Below are positions 34,095 through 41,661 of a stretch of DNA of 64,000 nt, in pieces. A program made the translations under genes and the position numbers. Positions within the stretch are counted from its first letter, which is position 1. Every line of letters starts with the position of its first letter. This DNA is from Streptomyces sp. NBC_00376 (GTDB lineage: Bacteria > Actinomycetota > Actinomycetes > Streptomycetales > Streptomycetaceae). The notes beneath the pieces are model-generated. The model saw only the letters and a program-made list of their open reading frames with translations. It did no database searches and was not told the origin of the DNA. Location: positions 2,542,001-2,606,000 of the forward strand of contig NZ_CP107960.1 of the NCBI RefSeq assembly GCF_036077095.1, in the 5' to 3' direction.

Positions 34095-35024
34095 TCAGCG
34101 GTTTATCCAGTCCGGTGCCCACACGTCGTCCGGGGTTCGCGGCCCTGAGGTACGCAGATGGTCGCGTAGCGCGGCCAGCACGGGGTGCTGGTCTCCGGTG
34201 CGGCACAGCAGCACGTGTGGGTAGACCGGGGTCGGTTCGTGCAACGGGATGCGCCGCAGGTCGTGGGTCTGGGGCCACAGGTACCGGTCCCCGCTAGTGA
34301 CGAGGGTGGCCAGCGAGGCCGAGTCGGCTAGCGCGTCCATCAGGGCCTCGTCACCGAAGTTGGGGCCGAGCGCGTCGACGCTCAGACCGAAGACCTCGGA
34401 CAGTGCCTGGTAAAACGCCGCCCACTCCGTGCCAGGCATGATCCCGGGGATCCAGATGCGGTGGCCGGCCAGGTCCGCAGGCTTGACCCAGGGCGCGTCC
34501 GCCAACGGGTGGCCGGGTCCGACCAGGAGCTGAAGGGGTGCGTCCAGGAGTCTTTCGGCGCTGATCCCGGCCGGGACCTGGCCTGCCGGCAGAGCACGGA
34601 AGGACGCGTCGACAGTCCCATCGAGCACCGCGCGGGTGGCCTGGGCGGCGTTCTCTTCACTCAGCGTGACGGCGTCGAGGTCCATCTCCGGGTGGGAGCG
34701 GTAGAACCGGTAGACGGCCTGGGCAGGTGCGATGCGCCGGTTGAGAACGTCGACGCGCAAGGGTCGACTGCCGGGGCGCACGGCCTGCTCTGCCTGCTCG
34801 ACGGTAGTCAGGACCTTCTTGGCATGCGGCAAGAAGACCTGTCCGTCCAGGCTCATGCGGGAGCCGCGGGAGGTGCGCACCAGGAGCTTGACCTCGAGGT
34901 GCTTCTCCAGGGTCGCGATCCGTTTGGAGACCGCCTGCTGGCTGATCCCGAGCTCGTCCGCCGCCGCCTGGAACTGGCCGGTCTCGGCGACGGTCACGAA
35001 CGTCCGCATCGCTTCAACATCCAC
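34095..35024 (-). CDS. LysR-family transcriptional regulator
   Basis: 309 residues. The N-terminal winged HTH reads MDVEAMRTFVTVAETGQFQAAADELGISQQAVSKRIATLE, a textbook LysR opening. The effector domain follows from about residue 90 (RPLRVDVLNRR, LQLLVGPGHPLADAPWV, RIWIPGI). It is divergently arranged with the acetyltransferase 90 bp away and is the likely regulator of that gene. Start ATG at 35024. Confidence 0.93.
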   Translation of the reverse strand: MDVEAMRTFVTVAETGQFQAAADELGISQQAVSKRIATLEKHLEVKLLVRTSRGSRMSLDGQVFLPHAKKVLTTVEQAEQAVRPGSRPLRVDVLNRRIAPAQAVYRFYRSHPEMDLDAVTLSEENAAQATRAVLDGTVDASFRALPAGQVPAGISAERLLDAPLQLLVGPGHPLADAPWVKPADLAGHRIWIPGIMPGTEWAAFYQALSEVFGLSVDALGPNFGDEALMDALADSASLATLVTSGDRYLWPQTHDLRRIPLHEPTPVYPHVLLCRTGDQHPVLAALRDHLRTSGPRTPDDVWAPDWINR

Positions 35025-35041
35025 ACTCCCACCCTAATGTC

Positions 35042-35056
35042 ACAACGAAAAGTTGT
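35042..35056. promoter_or_regulatory. Probable LysR operator
   Basis: ACAACGAAAAGTTGT is a 5-5-5 dyad in the 90-bp gap between the divergent LysR and acetyltransferase genes, 18 bp from the regulator start, which is where an autoregulatory LysR site is expected. Confidence 0.5.
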
Positions 35057-35114
35057 TGCTGGTTGGACGCGAGGTTGTTTGATTGTGAGTTCTTCAGGGT
35101 GGTGGGATCAACGC

Positions 35115-35678
35115 ATGTCTACTCGCACAGATCAGATCATGTACGTCCAGAAGCCCGAGTTCGCGCGTCATATGGAGCGAGTCGTGGAGGTGACCGATGC
35201 GACGTCCCGGCTGAACGTGCTGCCGTTTAGCGACGGCGAAGGGCGCGCGGAACTACTGTCTTTTGTGTTCGGTGGCCCGCTCCCGGAGTCGGTGACGATC
35301 TACCCGCCGTTCTTCACCGAGTGCGGGCTGAACACGACGTTCGGGGAGAACGTCTTCGTCAATCAGGGATGCACGTTCATGGACCGGGGAGGGATTCGGA
35401 TCGGCAACGGTGTCATGATCGCTCCGAAGGTCAATCTCATCACCGGGGGGCACCCTCTACCCCTCGCCGAGCGCCGCGAGTACCTCTCCCTCGCCCCGAT
35501 CATCATCGAAGACGACGTTTGGATCGGTGCGGGAGCAACGATCACGCAAGGAGTGACCATCGGTGCCGGCGCGGTGGTCGCTGCCGGCGCGGTGGTCACT
35601 CGTCATGTTCCTGCCCGCACTCTGGTCGCGGGAGTCCCCGCCCAGGCGATCAAGGCGACCTGCACCGCTTCACAGTGA
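35115..35678 (+). CDS. Hexapeptide-repeat O-acetyltransferase (maltose/galactoside type)
   Basis: 187 residues of the left-handed beta-helix acetyltransferase family (LacA/Maa/NodL). ECGLNTTFGENVFVNQGCTFMDRGGIRIGNGVMIAPKVNLITGGHPL carries the usual catalytic His, and the hexapeptide repeats continue (IIIEDDVWIGAGATITQGVTIGAGAVVAAGAVVT). ATG at 35115; a modest GGTGGGAT precedes it. The last residues (KATCTASQ) and the stop are read out of the right copy of the GH64-derived repeat, so the native C-terminus may have been lost or replaced. An overlapping frame still spells the GH64-like HRFTVTAGA. Confidence 0.9.
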   Translation: MSTRTDQIMYVQKPEFARHMERVVEVTDATSRLNVLPFSDGEGRAELLSFVFGGPLPESVTIYPPFFTECGLNTTFGENVFVNQGCTFMDRGGIRIGNGVMIAPKVNLITGGHPLPLAERREYLSLAPIIIEDDVWIGAGATITQGVTIGAGAVVAAGAVVTRHVPARTLVAGVPAQAIKATCTASQ

Positions 35679-35736
35679 CCGCGGGAGCCTGACCCGGCGA
35701 CTTCGGCCCGCACCGGGACGCGCCGGTGCGGGCCCT
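35665..35736 (+). repeat. 72-bp direct repeat, right copy
   Basis: Same sequence as 33396-33467 with three substitutions. The acetyltransferase stop lies inside its 5' part, and the terminator-like hairpin 35705-35734 is intact. The last base touches the stop of the convergent dioxygenase gene. Confidence 0.95.
35705..35734. terminator. Second copy of the GH64 hairpin
   Basis: Identical 12-bp stem and GACGCG loop to 33436-33465, now between the convergent acetyltransferase and AlkB-like genes. Confidence 0.75.
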
Positions 35737-36512
35737 CAAGGTCGGACGGGCGGCATCAGATCGCTCTCGCTGATGGTGTACGTCAGCAGGGGGTAGATGA
35801 AGTCCGTTTCATTGTTCTCACGGCGCCGCAGTCGGTAGAACTCGCGCTGCTGCTCATCGTCGGCCGGCATGAGGCGCGCGCCCTGTGGGAGGTACGCATG
35901 TCCGTCGCGGAACCGAACAAGGGTCTTTGACGTTCGAAACGTCACGCCCAGCCATTGGTTGTCCGCCGCCTGGGCGGGCGCGTCCAATACGATTTTGTGC
36001 TTGAGTCGCCGATTCGAGGCGACAGAGAACGCGACGACACTGTTGTGGGCGAGGGGGATCTCGAATTTCTCGCCACCGGACTCCTTTGATTCGAAGATCA
36101 GCTTCCTCGGCGGGTCCGCTTCAGGATGCTGGTAGCAGGAGAAGACAGCGATGAACGACTCGTCCGCCAGATCGAGGGCTTGGTCGGAATGGCTGCCCAT
36201 GGTTCTGTAAGCGTTCGTGTAGCTCTCGATGAGAGCGTTGTTGAAGCCGACCGGAATCGCCGCACGTTCTTGAATCTGTTGCGCCAGCCGTTCGTGCACA
36301 GCCCGGAAACGCTGCGTCGGGCTGCCGTATCGAGTGGTCGTGCGTACGAGAGGCACACCACCCGCATCGTCGACCTTGGCAAGCACGGCGCCTCGCCGGC
36401 CCTTTCCTACGTCTTCCCAACGAGCTGACGCGAACAGCTCCGCAAAGAGATTTCCCTCCGTTGGCAAGGCGCACGAGATGATCTCGTCCGAGACCCTAGG
36501 CTCGGGGGGCAA
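35736..36512 (-). CDS. AlkB-like Fe(II)/2-oxoglutarate dioxygenase, second of pair
   Basis: 258 residues. The core ESYTNAYRTMGSHSDQALDL resembles the AlkB NxYxxG...HxD segment. FIAVFSCYQ and PRKLIFES follow as the matching strands, then VVAFSVASNRRLKHKIVLD with the second metal His. An Arg/Thr-Phe strand (WLGVTFRTSKTLVRF) fits the 2-oxoglutarate Arg region. It likely uses Fe(II) and 2-oxoglutarate to hydroxylate a substrate; whether that is a nucleic acid or a small molecule cannot be told. The 17-nt overlap with the upstream gene marks an operon. Confidence 0.7.
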   Translation of the reverse strand: MPPEPRVSDEIISCALPTEGNLFAELFASARWEDVGKGRRGAVLAKVDDAGGVPLVRTTTRYGSPTQRFRAVHERLAQQIQERAAIPVGFNNALIESYTNAYRTMGSHSDQALDLADESFIAVFSCYQHPEADPPRKLIFESKESGGEKFEIPLAHNSVVAFSVASNRRLKHKIVLDAPAQAADNQWLGVTFRTSKTLVRFRDGHAYLPQGARLMPADDEQQREFYRLRRRENNETDFIYPLLTYTISESDLMPPVRP

Positions 36513-37794
36513 CGTAGTCTCCCGTGTTCATGCTGAAGAGAAATTCATCGCCGTAGTCGATGAAGGCCGAGGTCCTGTTCTCCTCGGCGTACCGCCTGCG
36601 CAGATCGTCCATGCCGGCCGGTGTGGGTGGCTCCAGCTGCACCAGATCTCCGGCCAATTTGAGGAACGTGTGGCCGTTCTTGTGAACGGCTTCGGCGTTC
36701 GAACAGCGCACCACATATCCCAAACGGGTCGGGAGCAATTCGGCGTCCAACGCCGAGGGCCGGATTTCGTGCGTGTACAGGCGGTTGGTGGACAGCGGCA
36801 TGAAGAACACGGAGCCGGGATAGAGCGTCACGGTGAACTGCGGGGGGAGCGCGCCCCCGTCGTGTTCTTCGGTCGGTCCCTTGAGGCGGAAGTGGAGTCT
36901 GGTCAGCCCGCTGGCGCCTTTCACGCCGTAGTCGAAGGCGTCTTCGGCCAGGGGCTGCAGCTTTTCGAGCCGGTCATAGAAGGTACAGAAGGCCATGATG
37001 CCGTTGACGGGCATGTCCTTGGTCTTGTCGGCATGGGCCGAGATCTTGGCCTTGGACTGCTTGCGCTCGGCCGTGGCAAGGGTGTTGTGGTAGATCTGAG
37101 CGAGGACGTGATTCAGCGGTGCCTGGTTCCGGAAGACGGCGGCGGCCTCGCGGTTCAGAACATCGACGATGTGCGTGTCGGTCGGGCCGAAGCTCTCGGT
37201 CGGCCCCGAGAGATTCGTGGAGCAGCGGAGCAGGCGGAAATGCAGTTCGTCACCGTTCCGTGTGACGGGCGTCAGATAGATTCCGCTGCGATGGGCTGTT
37301 CCGGGCTTGGTGGACTCCGTCAGGGACTGGAACTCGTGCTCCGCACTGATCCGTCCGAAGTGACCGGCGTCGGGTCCGAAAAAGCGGCGGTAGTACACGC
37401 CGACGCCGTGTACGCGGATGGGGACTCGGCCGAGGTCGACGAGGGTCCAGGGTCTGTCGGCGTCCTCGCGGTAGCCGTGCGACAGCTCGCGGATGACGAA
37501 TACCCGGGCAGCCGTATGCAGTTGACGGCCACTGATCCCGGATATGTCGCCACACAGGTAGACGTTCTTCTGTGCGAGGTCGGGCGAACCGGAAGCAAGG
37601 TCCTCCGGCGTGATCGTGGACCCGAAGAAGTCCTTGATCAAGTCATTGCCCTGCAACATCGAAGGTGCGACCAAGATATTGCTCGCATTCTCGATGCGGG
37701 CTTCTGTCAGCTCTGTTGCGTACATCAAACGGCACCTGCCATTCGCGGATCCTGATGGATTGCTCAAAACCGTGGACATGGCAACGGCCCGCAT
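36496..37794 (-). CDS. AlkB-like Fe(II)/2-oxoglutarate dioxygenase, first of pair, with long N-terminal domain
   Basis: 432 residues. The C-terminal half has the double-stranded beta-helix signature: ISAHADKTKDM (HxD), LTRLHFRLKGP, PGSVFFMPLSTNRLYTHEIRPS (distal His) and PTRLGYVVRCS (2-oxoglutarate Arg). The first 200 residues (NILVAPSMLQGNDLIKDFFG, VYLCGDISGISGRQLHTA) are not recognised and may bind the substrate. The start is uncertain: ATG 37794 is used, but in-frame ATGs at 37779 and 37725 are possible. With the next gene it forms a two-dioxygenase operon. Confidence 0.65.
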   Translation of the reverse strand: MRAVAMSTVLSNPSGSANGRCRLMYATELTEARIENASNILVAPSMLQGNDLIKDFFGSTITPEDLASGSPDLAQKNVYLCGDISGISGRQLHTAARVFVIRELSHGYREDADRPWTLVDLGRVPIRVHGVGVYYRRFFGPDAGHFGRISAEHEFQSLTESTKPGTAHRSGIYLTPVTRNGDELHFRLLRCSTNLSGPTESFGPTDTHIVDVLNREAAAVFRNQAPLNHVLAQIYHNTLATAERKQSKAKISAHADKTKDMPVNGIMAFCTFYDRLEKLQPLAEDAFDYGVKGASGLTRLHFRLKGPTEEHDGGALPPQFTVTLYPGSVFFMPLSTNRLYTHEIRPSALDAELLPTRLGYVVRCSNAEAVHKNGHTFLKLAGDLVQLEPPTPAGMDDLRRRYAEENRTSAFIDYGDEFLFSMNTGDYVAPRA

Positions 37795-37832
37795 TGATCC
37801 GCGGGTGCCCGCTCATGGCCGGACGGGAGGAC

Positions 37833-38228
37833 CTAGTTCTGCGGTGCGAGGGTGCGCAGGACGCAGAACTCGTTGCCCTCCGGGTCTGCCATGACCACCC
37901 AGTTCCGGTCCGGGCCCTGGCCAACATCCGTCCTGGTGGCGCCGAGGCCGAGCAGTCTGGTCACCTCGTCCTCGGTGCTGCCGTCGATCGGGCTGACGTC
38001 GAGGTGGAGCCGGTTCTTCACGGTCCTGCACTCGGGTACCTGGATGAACAGCAGGGTGGGCGGCATCTGGCGGGCCCGGACGTCCTCGACGGTCGGCACC
38101 CAGGAGCCGATCTCGACCTTTCCCTCGCTCCGGTCGATCACCTTGAAGTCCAGGACCTCGCACCAGAAGGCCGCGAGCCTCTCCGGATCACGGCAGTCAA
38201 CTGCCAGCTCGGTGAACCTACTTGTCAT
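37833..38228 (-). CDS. VOC/glyoxalase-like protein
   Basis: 131 residues starting at ATG 38228 behind GGGGAGAG; an upstream in-frame start adds six residues without a ribosome site. The beta-alpha-beta-beta-beta pattern FTELAVDCRDPERLAAFWCEVLDFKV, NRLHLDVSP and DRNWVVMADPEGNEFCVL is the glyoxalase-like (DUF4440-unrelated) VOC type widespread in Streptomyces. Substrate unknown. Confidence 0.88.
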   Translation of the reverse strand: MTSRFTELAVDCRDPERLAAFWCEVLDFKVIDRSEGKVEIGSWVPTVEDVRARQMPPTLLFIQVPECRTVKNRLHLDVSPIDGSTEDEVTRLLGLGATRTDVGQGPDRNWVVMADPEGNEFCVLRTLAPQN

Positions 38229-38305
38229 GACTCTCCCCGATAGCACGGACGGGCCTCAGGGTACGCTGCCCGGCATTCGGGCCCCTCGATGAAAGGATCG
38301 ACCAC

Positions 38306-38593
38306 GTGCACGTTGAATTCACCGGCCGCGTCATCGAGTGGCGGGGGCCCTCACCGTTCTACTTCGCCGCCGTGCCGGCCGAACAGGCCGCCGACATCCG
38401 CGAGGTGGCCGCGCTCGCCACGTACGGCTGGGGCGCGGTCCCCGTGGACGCACGCATCGGCGAGACCGCGTTCACCACTTCGCTCTTCCCCAAGGACGGC
38501 AGCTACCTGCTGCCGCTCAAGAGCGCGGTCCGCAAGCCGCAGGGGCTCTCGACGGGCGACGAGGTGACCGTGACCGTGACCGTTCGCGTGTAA
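38306..38593 (+). CDS. DUF1905 protein
   Basis: 95 residues from GTG 38306 preceded by AAAGGA. VEFTGRVIEWRGPSPFYFAAVPAEQAADI and GWGAVPVDARIGETAFTTSLFPKDGSYLLPLKSAVRK are typical of the DUF1905 beta-barrel. Function unknown. A single-gene unit, divergent from the VOC gene. Confidence 0.88.
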   Translation: MHVEFTGRVIEWRGPSPFYFAAVPAEQAADIREVAALATYGWGAVPVDARIGETAFTTSLFPKDGSYLLPLKSAVRKPQGLSTGDEVTVTVTVRV

Positions 38594-38594
38594 C

Positions 38595-38840
38595 TCAGCG
38601 CTCCCGCGCGTACGTCACGATCCACGCGACGGCGAGTACGACACCGGCAACCCCCACACCGAAGACGCCGACGACCGTCCAGATCCCCTTCCCGGCCACT
38701 GCGGCACGCACCCCACCGGCGAGCCCGCCGACGGCCATGCTGACGCCGAGTACGAACGCCCGTGATCCCCGGGGGCTCAGCCAGTGCCACAGGTTCGGAC
38801 GGCGGCGGCCGGGCGTTGGCGGGCCTGCGGCGTCTGTCAC
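38595..38840 (-). CDS. Small membrane protein, two predicted helices
   Basis: 81 residues from GTG 38840. An N-terminal Pro/Arg-rich tail precedes two hydrophobic segments (FVLGVSMAVGGLAGGVRA and VVGVFGVGVAGVVLAVAWIV). It ends YARER. No family recognised. It converges on the DUF1905 gene with one base between the stops. Confidence 0.65.
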   Translation of the reverse strand: MTDAAGPPTPGRRRPNLWHWLSPRGSRAFVLGVSMAVGGLAGGVRAAVAGKGIWTVVGVFGVGVAGVVLAVAWIVTYARER

Positions 38841-38897
38841 CGGTACCTCACCCTTCCTGGTTCGCAGTTGACCATGCTAATCCGGTCACGGAGAGCA

Positions 38898-38938
38898 GCA
38901 CGGGGTGCTCCTGTCCGGCGGACAGGAGCACCCCGTGC
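38898..38938 (-). terminator. Terminator of the M15-like gene
   Basis: A perfect 19-bp stem (38898-38916 with 38920-38938) and a three-base GGC loop, 20 bp after the stop of the secreted-protein gene. Confidence 0.85.
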
Positions 38939-38957
38939 GAGGCGATGCGTGCGGAGG

Positions 38958-39482
38958 TCAGCAGCCGCCGCAGTTGTAGTACGTCACGTCCCAGTGGTTG
39001 CCCTCGTCGGCGTAGACGTTGCCGGAGCCCGACTGGTACTGGGGGGCACCGTCGCCACGCACACCGATGTAGGTGAAGACGTTGTGGACGTAGTTGGTGA
39101 GGCAGGTCGACTTGGCGAAGTCGAGCTTGTAGCCGTTCCAGTGCGAGTACGTGCCGCCGGCGTGCCCGGTCTCGGTGCCGCCGGTGATGTTCAGCGCGCA
39201 GCCGGTGGCGCTCTTGAGGGTCTGGGCGCCCTGGGCGGTGGCCAGGTTGAGCTGGTCGAACGAGGTGCAGGTGGCGACGTTGCGGTCGGAGCAGCCGCCG
39301 GAGGACGACCAGGTGATCCCGGAGGAGCTGAACCGGGCGGTGGCCTGGGCGTGCGTGAGCTTGGTGACGGCGTGGGCCTGGGTGGCACCACCGCCGAGGA
39401 CGCCGACGCCCGGGGCGAAGAGGACGCCGAGGACGAGGGCGAGTGCGGTCAGGACGGGGCGCAGTCTCATACGGGACACCAT
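38958..39482 (-). CDS. Secreted M15-type (D-Ala-D-Ala carboxypeptidase/endolysin-like) protein
   Basis: 174 residues. The signal peptide starts MVSRMRLRPVLTALALVLGV and probably ends at QAHA. After residue 38, LTHAQATARFSSSGITWSSSGGC opens the domain. The zinc motif of peptidase family M15 is visible: TYSHWNGYKLD (SHxxGxxxD) and DEGNHWDVTYY (ExxHW). Six cysteines suggest disulfides. It may cut peptidoglycan peptides outside the cell or act as a toxin or lytic factor. There is no adjacent immunity or cell-wall gene. The family assignment rests on motifs only. Confidence 0.65.
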   Translation of the reverse strand: MVSRMRLRPVLTALALVLGVLFAPGVGVLGGGATQAHAVTKLTHAQATARFSSSGITWSSSGGCSDRNVATCTSFDQLNLATAQGAQTLKSATGCALNITGGTETGHAGGTYSHWNGYKLDFAKSTCLTNYVHNVFTYIGVRGDGAPQYQSGSGNVYADEGNHWDVTYYNCGGC

Positions 39483-39638
39483 GGGGGGATCTCCTCCTGC
39501 TCATGACAAGTAAGTACAGGGAGATACTGCCCGAGTTCTACGCGCGTCCGCCAGAGGGTGGCGGCATCGGCGGGCAGTAATTGAGCGGGTGTTCGGCCGG
39601 CGTTCACGAGCCGCTCCGGAGCACACTCCGACTTAGAT

Positions 39639-39685
39639 GTTGAAGGTTGAACTAGATTGCGCTAGAGTCAATCTCGTTGAAGGTT
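39639..39685. promoter_or_regulatory. Direct repeats upstream of yceI-like gene
   Basis: GTTGAAGGTT occurs at 39639-39648 and again at 39676-39685 in an AT-rich stretch 46-93 bp before the start, each followed by (G/A)AAC-like bases. The spacing of 37 bp (about 3.5 turns) and the position suggest operator sites for a regulator not encoded beside it. Confidence 0.5.
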
Positions 39686-39731
39686 AAACAACTACTTCGA
39701 CCCCGCTCGATCACGTCCCCAAGGAGGAGCC

Positions 39732-40343
39732 ATGGCTCTGTTCGGCCGCAGGAACAACAACGCCCCCGCCACCACCACCGTCGACCCGGCCCTGGCCGCC
39801 CTCACCGGCGAGTACACGATCGACCCGGCGCACAGCAGCATCGGTTTCACCGTGCGCCACGCGATGGTCACCAATGTGCGCGGCTCCTTCGGTGAGCACG
39901 AGGGCACGCTGAAGCTGGACGGCTCGAACCCGGCGAACTCCACCGCTTCGATCGACGTCAGGATCGCCAGCGTCGACACCGGCATCGCCGACCGCGACGG
40001 CCACCTGGTCAGCGGCGACTTCTTCGACGCCGAGAAGTTCCCGCTCATGACGTTCCGCTCCACGCAGGCCGAGCAGCTCGGCGGCGACACGTACCGCGTC
40101 ACCGGCGACCTCACCATCAAGGACGTCACGCGTCCGCTCTCCATCGACCTGGAGTTCAACGGCTCCGCCACCGACGTCTACGGCAACGAGCGGGTCGGCT
40201 TCGAGGGCAGCACGAACATCCTGCGTTCCGACTGGGGCCTGACCTGGAACGCGGCGCTGGAGACCGGTGGCGTGATGGTCAGCGACAAGGTCAAGCTCAG
40301 CTTCGACATCTCCGCGATCAAGTCCGCCGCGACCCAGGCCTGA
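39732..40343 (+). CDS. YceI-family lipocalin-like protein
   Basis: 203 residues. GEYTIDPAHSSIGFTVRHAMVTNVRGSFGEHEGTLKLDGSNP is the YceI signature, and VTGDLTIKDVTRPLSIDLEFNG matches the central strands. YceI proteins form a beta-barrel that binds isoprenoid-like lipids. There is no signal peptide (MALFGRRNNN), so it is cytosolic. AGGAGGAG directly precedes the ATG. Likely regulated through the upstream direct repeats. Confidence 0.93.
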   Translation: MALFGRRNNNAPATTTVDPALAALTGEYTIDPAHSSIGFTVRHAMVTNVRGSFGEHEGTLKLDGSNPANSTASIDVRIASVDTGIADRDGHLVSGDFFDAEKFPLMTFRSTQAEQLGGDTYRVTGDLTIKDVTRPLSIDLEFNGSATDVYGNERVGFEGSTNILRSDWGLTWNAALETGGVMVSDKVKLSFDISAIKSAATQA

Positions 40344-40350
40344 CACGTAC

Positions 40351-40403
40351 CGCCGTCCGACGCGTACCGTCCCCCGGCGCCTGCCGCCGTCCGACGCGTA
40401 CCG
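40351..40403 (+). repeat. 19-bp direct repeat after yceI-like gene
   Basis: CGCCGTCCGACGCGTACCG occurs at 40351-40369 and 40385-40403, period 34 bp, directly after the stop. It is noncoding and of unknown role, probably a local duplication. Confidence 0.8.
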
Positions 40404-40440
40404 CCGACCGACACCTTCGGCACCGCACCACGCCTGAACC

Positions 40441-40490
40441 CGAGCGCGCCCGCTCTCTCCTCCCCCGCCGGGGAGGGAGGCGGGCGCTCG
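40441..40490. terminator. Convergent terminator
   Basis: An imperfect long hairpin: CGAGCGC...CCTCCCCC, GCC loop, GGGGAGGGAGG...GCGCTCG. It lies between the convergent YceI-like and oxidoreductase genes. Confidence 0.65.
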
Positions 40491-40520
40491 GCGTTGCCCC
40501 GGCGGCGCGGCGCGGCCCCG

Positions 40521-41558
40521 TCACGCCCGGCGGGCGGCGACCGCGCGGTTCACGTCGTCGGTGATCAGGTCCGCGTTGATGGCCGCGGCGGCCTGTACCC
40601 CGGCAGCGGCGGCGGCGACGACCTTCCCCCTCGGGTCGGCGACGTTGCCGGCCACCCAGATGCCGGGCACCTCCGTCGCCCCGGCCGGGTCGGCGGCGAC
40701 GTACGTCCCGAGCACCTGGCCCTCCGCCTCCATCCCGGCCGCCTCCAGCCCCAGGCCCGCGAGGAAGTCCGCGCGGGCGGTGAAGCCGGGGTGCACCACG
40801 ACGGCCTCGCGCGGGATCACCCGGCCACCCGCCAGCCGCACCCCGGTGAGCCGGTCGTCCGTCGCTTCGAGGCCGACCACCTCGCCGTCGACCACGGCGA
40901 TGCCGCGGGCGGCCAGCTGCTCGTACTCCTCGTCCGTGGGCTCGGGCCCGGTGTGGCGGAAGAGGGTGACGTCCTCGCTCCACTGGCGCCACATCAGCGC
41001 CTGGTGCACGGCCAGCGGGCCGGTGGACAGGATGCCGATCGGGCGGGAGGCGACCTCCCGGCCGTGGCAGTACGGGCAGTGCAGGACGTCGCGCCCCCAC
41101 CGCTCGGCCACGCCGGGCACCGGGGGCAGCTCGTCGACCAGGCCGGTGGTCACCAGGAGCCGGCGCGCCACCACCGGGGGCCCGTCCTTCCGTACGACGC
41201 GGAATCCCGCGTCACCGGGCAGCCGCTCGGCGGCCACCACGGCGTCCTGGGCGAGCTCTCCCCCGTAACGGGTCACCTCGTCCCGGCCGATGGCCAGCAG
41301 CTCCGAGGGCGGAACGCCGTCGTGTCCCAGGTACCCGTGCATGTGCGCGGCGGGGGCGTTGCGCGGCTGTCCGGCGTCGATCACCAGCACCGACCGGCGC
41401 GCCCTGGCCAGGGTCACGGCTCCGCTCAGTCCGGCGGCGCCACCGCCGATCACCACCACGTCGTAGGGGCGGTCCGGGTCACCGTCCGCGCCCCGGCCGC
41501 CGGTCGCGTCACCGGTCGCATTGCTGGTCATGTCGTTATTGCTGGTCATGTCGTTCAT
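40521..41558 (-). CDS. Thioredoxin-reductase-like FAD oxidoreductase
   Basis: 345 residues. The Rossmann motif is VVVIGGGAAGLSGAVTLAR, HCPYCHG gives the redox CxxC near the NADPH domain, and GIWVAGNVADPRGKVVAAAAAGVQAAAAI is the FAD-binding end. The two-domain length fits the TrxB-like class; the domain order is that of low-molecular-weight TrxR. No thioredoxin gene is adjacent. ATG 41558 follows GGGAGG. The N-terminus has MNDMTSNNDMTSN, coded by an 18-bp tandem repeat (41520-41555). Confidence 0.9.
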   Translation of the reverse strand: MNDMTSNNDMTSNATGDATGGRGADGDPDRPYDVVVIGGGAAGLSGAVTLARARRSVLVIDAGQPRNAPAAHMHGYLGHDGVPPSELLAIGRDEVTRYGGELAQDAVVAAERLPGDAGFRVVRKDGPPVVARRLLVTTGLVDELPPVPGVAERWGRDVLHCPYCHGREVASRPIGILSTGPLAVHQALMWRQWSEDVTLFRHTGPEPTDEEYEQLAARGIAVVDGEVVGLEATDDRLTGVRLAGGRVIPREAVVVHPGFTARADFLAGLGLEAAGMEAEGQVLGTYVAADPAGATEVPGIWVAGNVADPRGKVVAAAAAGVQAAAAINADLITDDVNRAVAARRA

Positions 41559-41661
41559 GAGGAGCACCTCCCTTTCCCCCGGAGCGTGCGCGACACGGCG
41601 CCATATCGGCAAGTTCCGTTGCCGTAGCAGCAAATCACTGCGCGGGTAGCCGGGCCCCTAG

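Noticed and set aside
33468..35664. Interpretation of the repeat-bounded insert as an integrated plasmid or phage
   Set aside because: No integrase, excisionase or replication gene, and the repeat carries a protein-gene end and terminator rather than a tRNA; kept only as an island of unknown mechanism.
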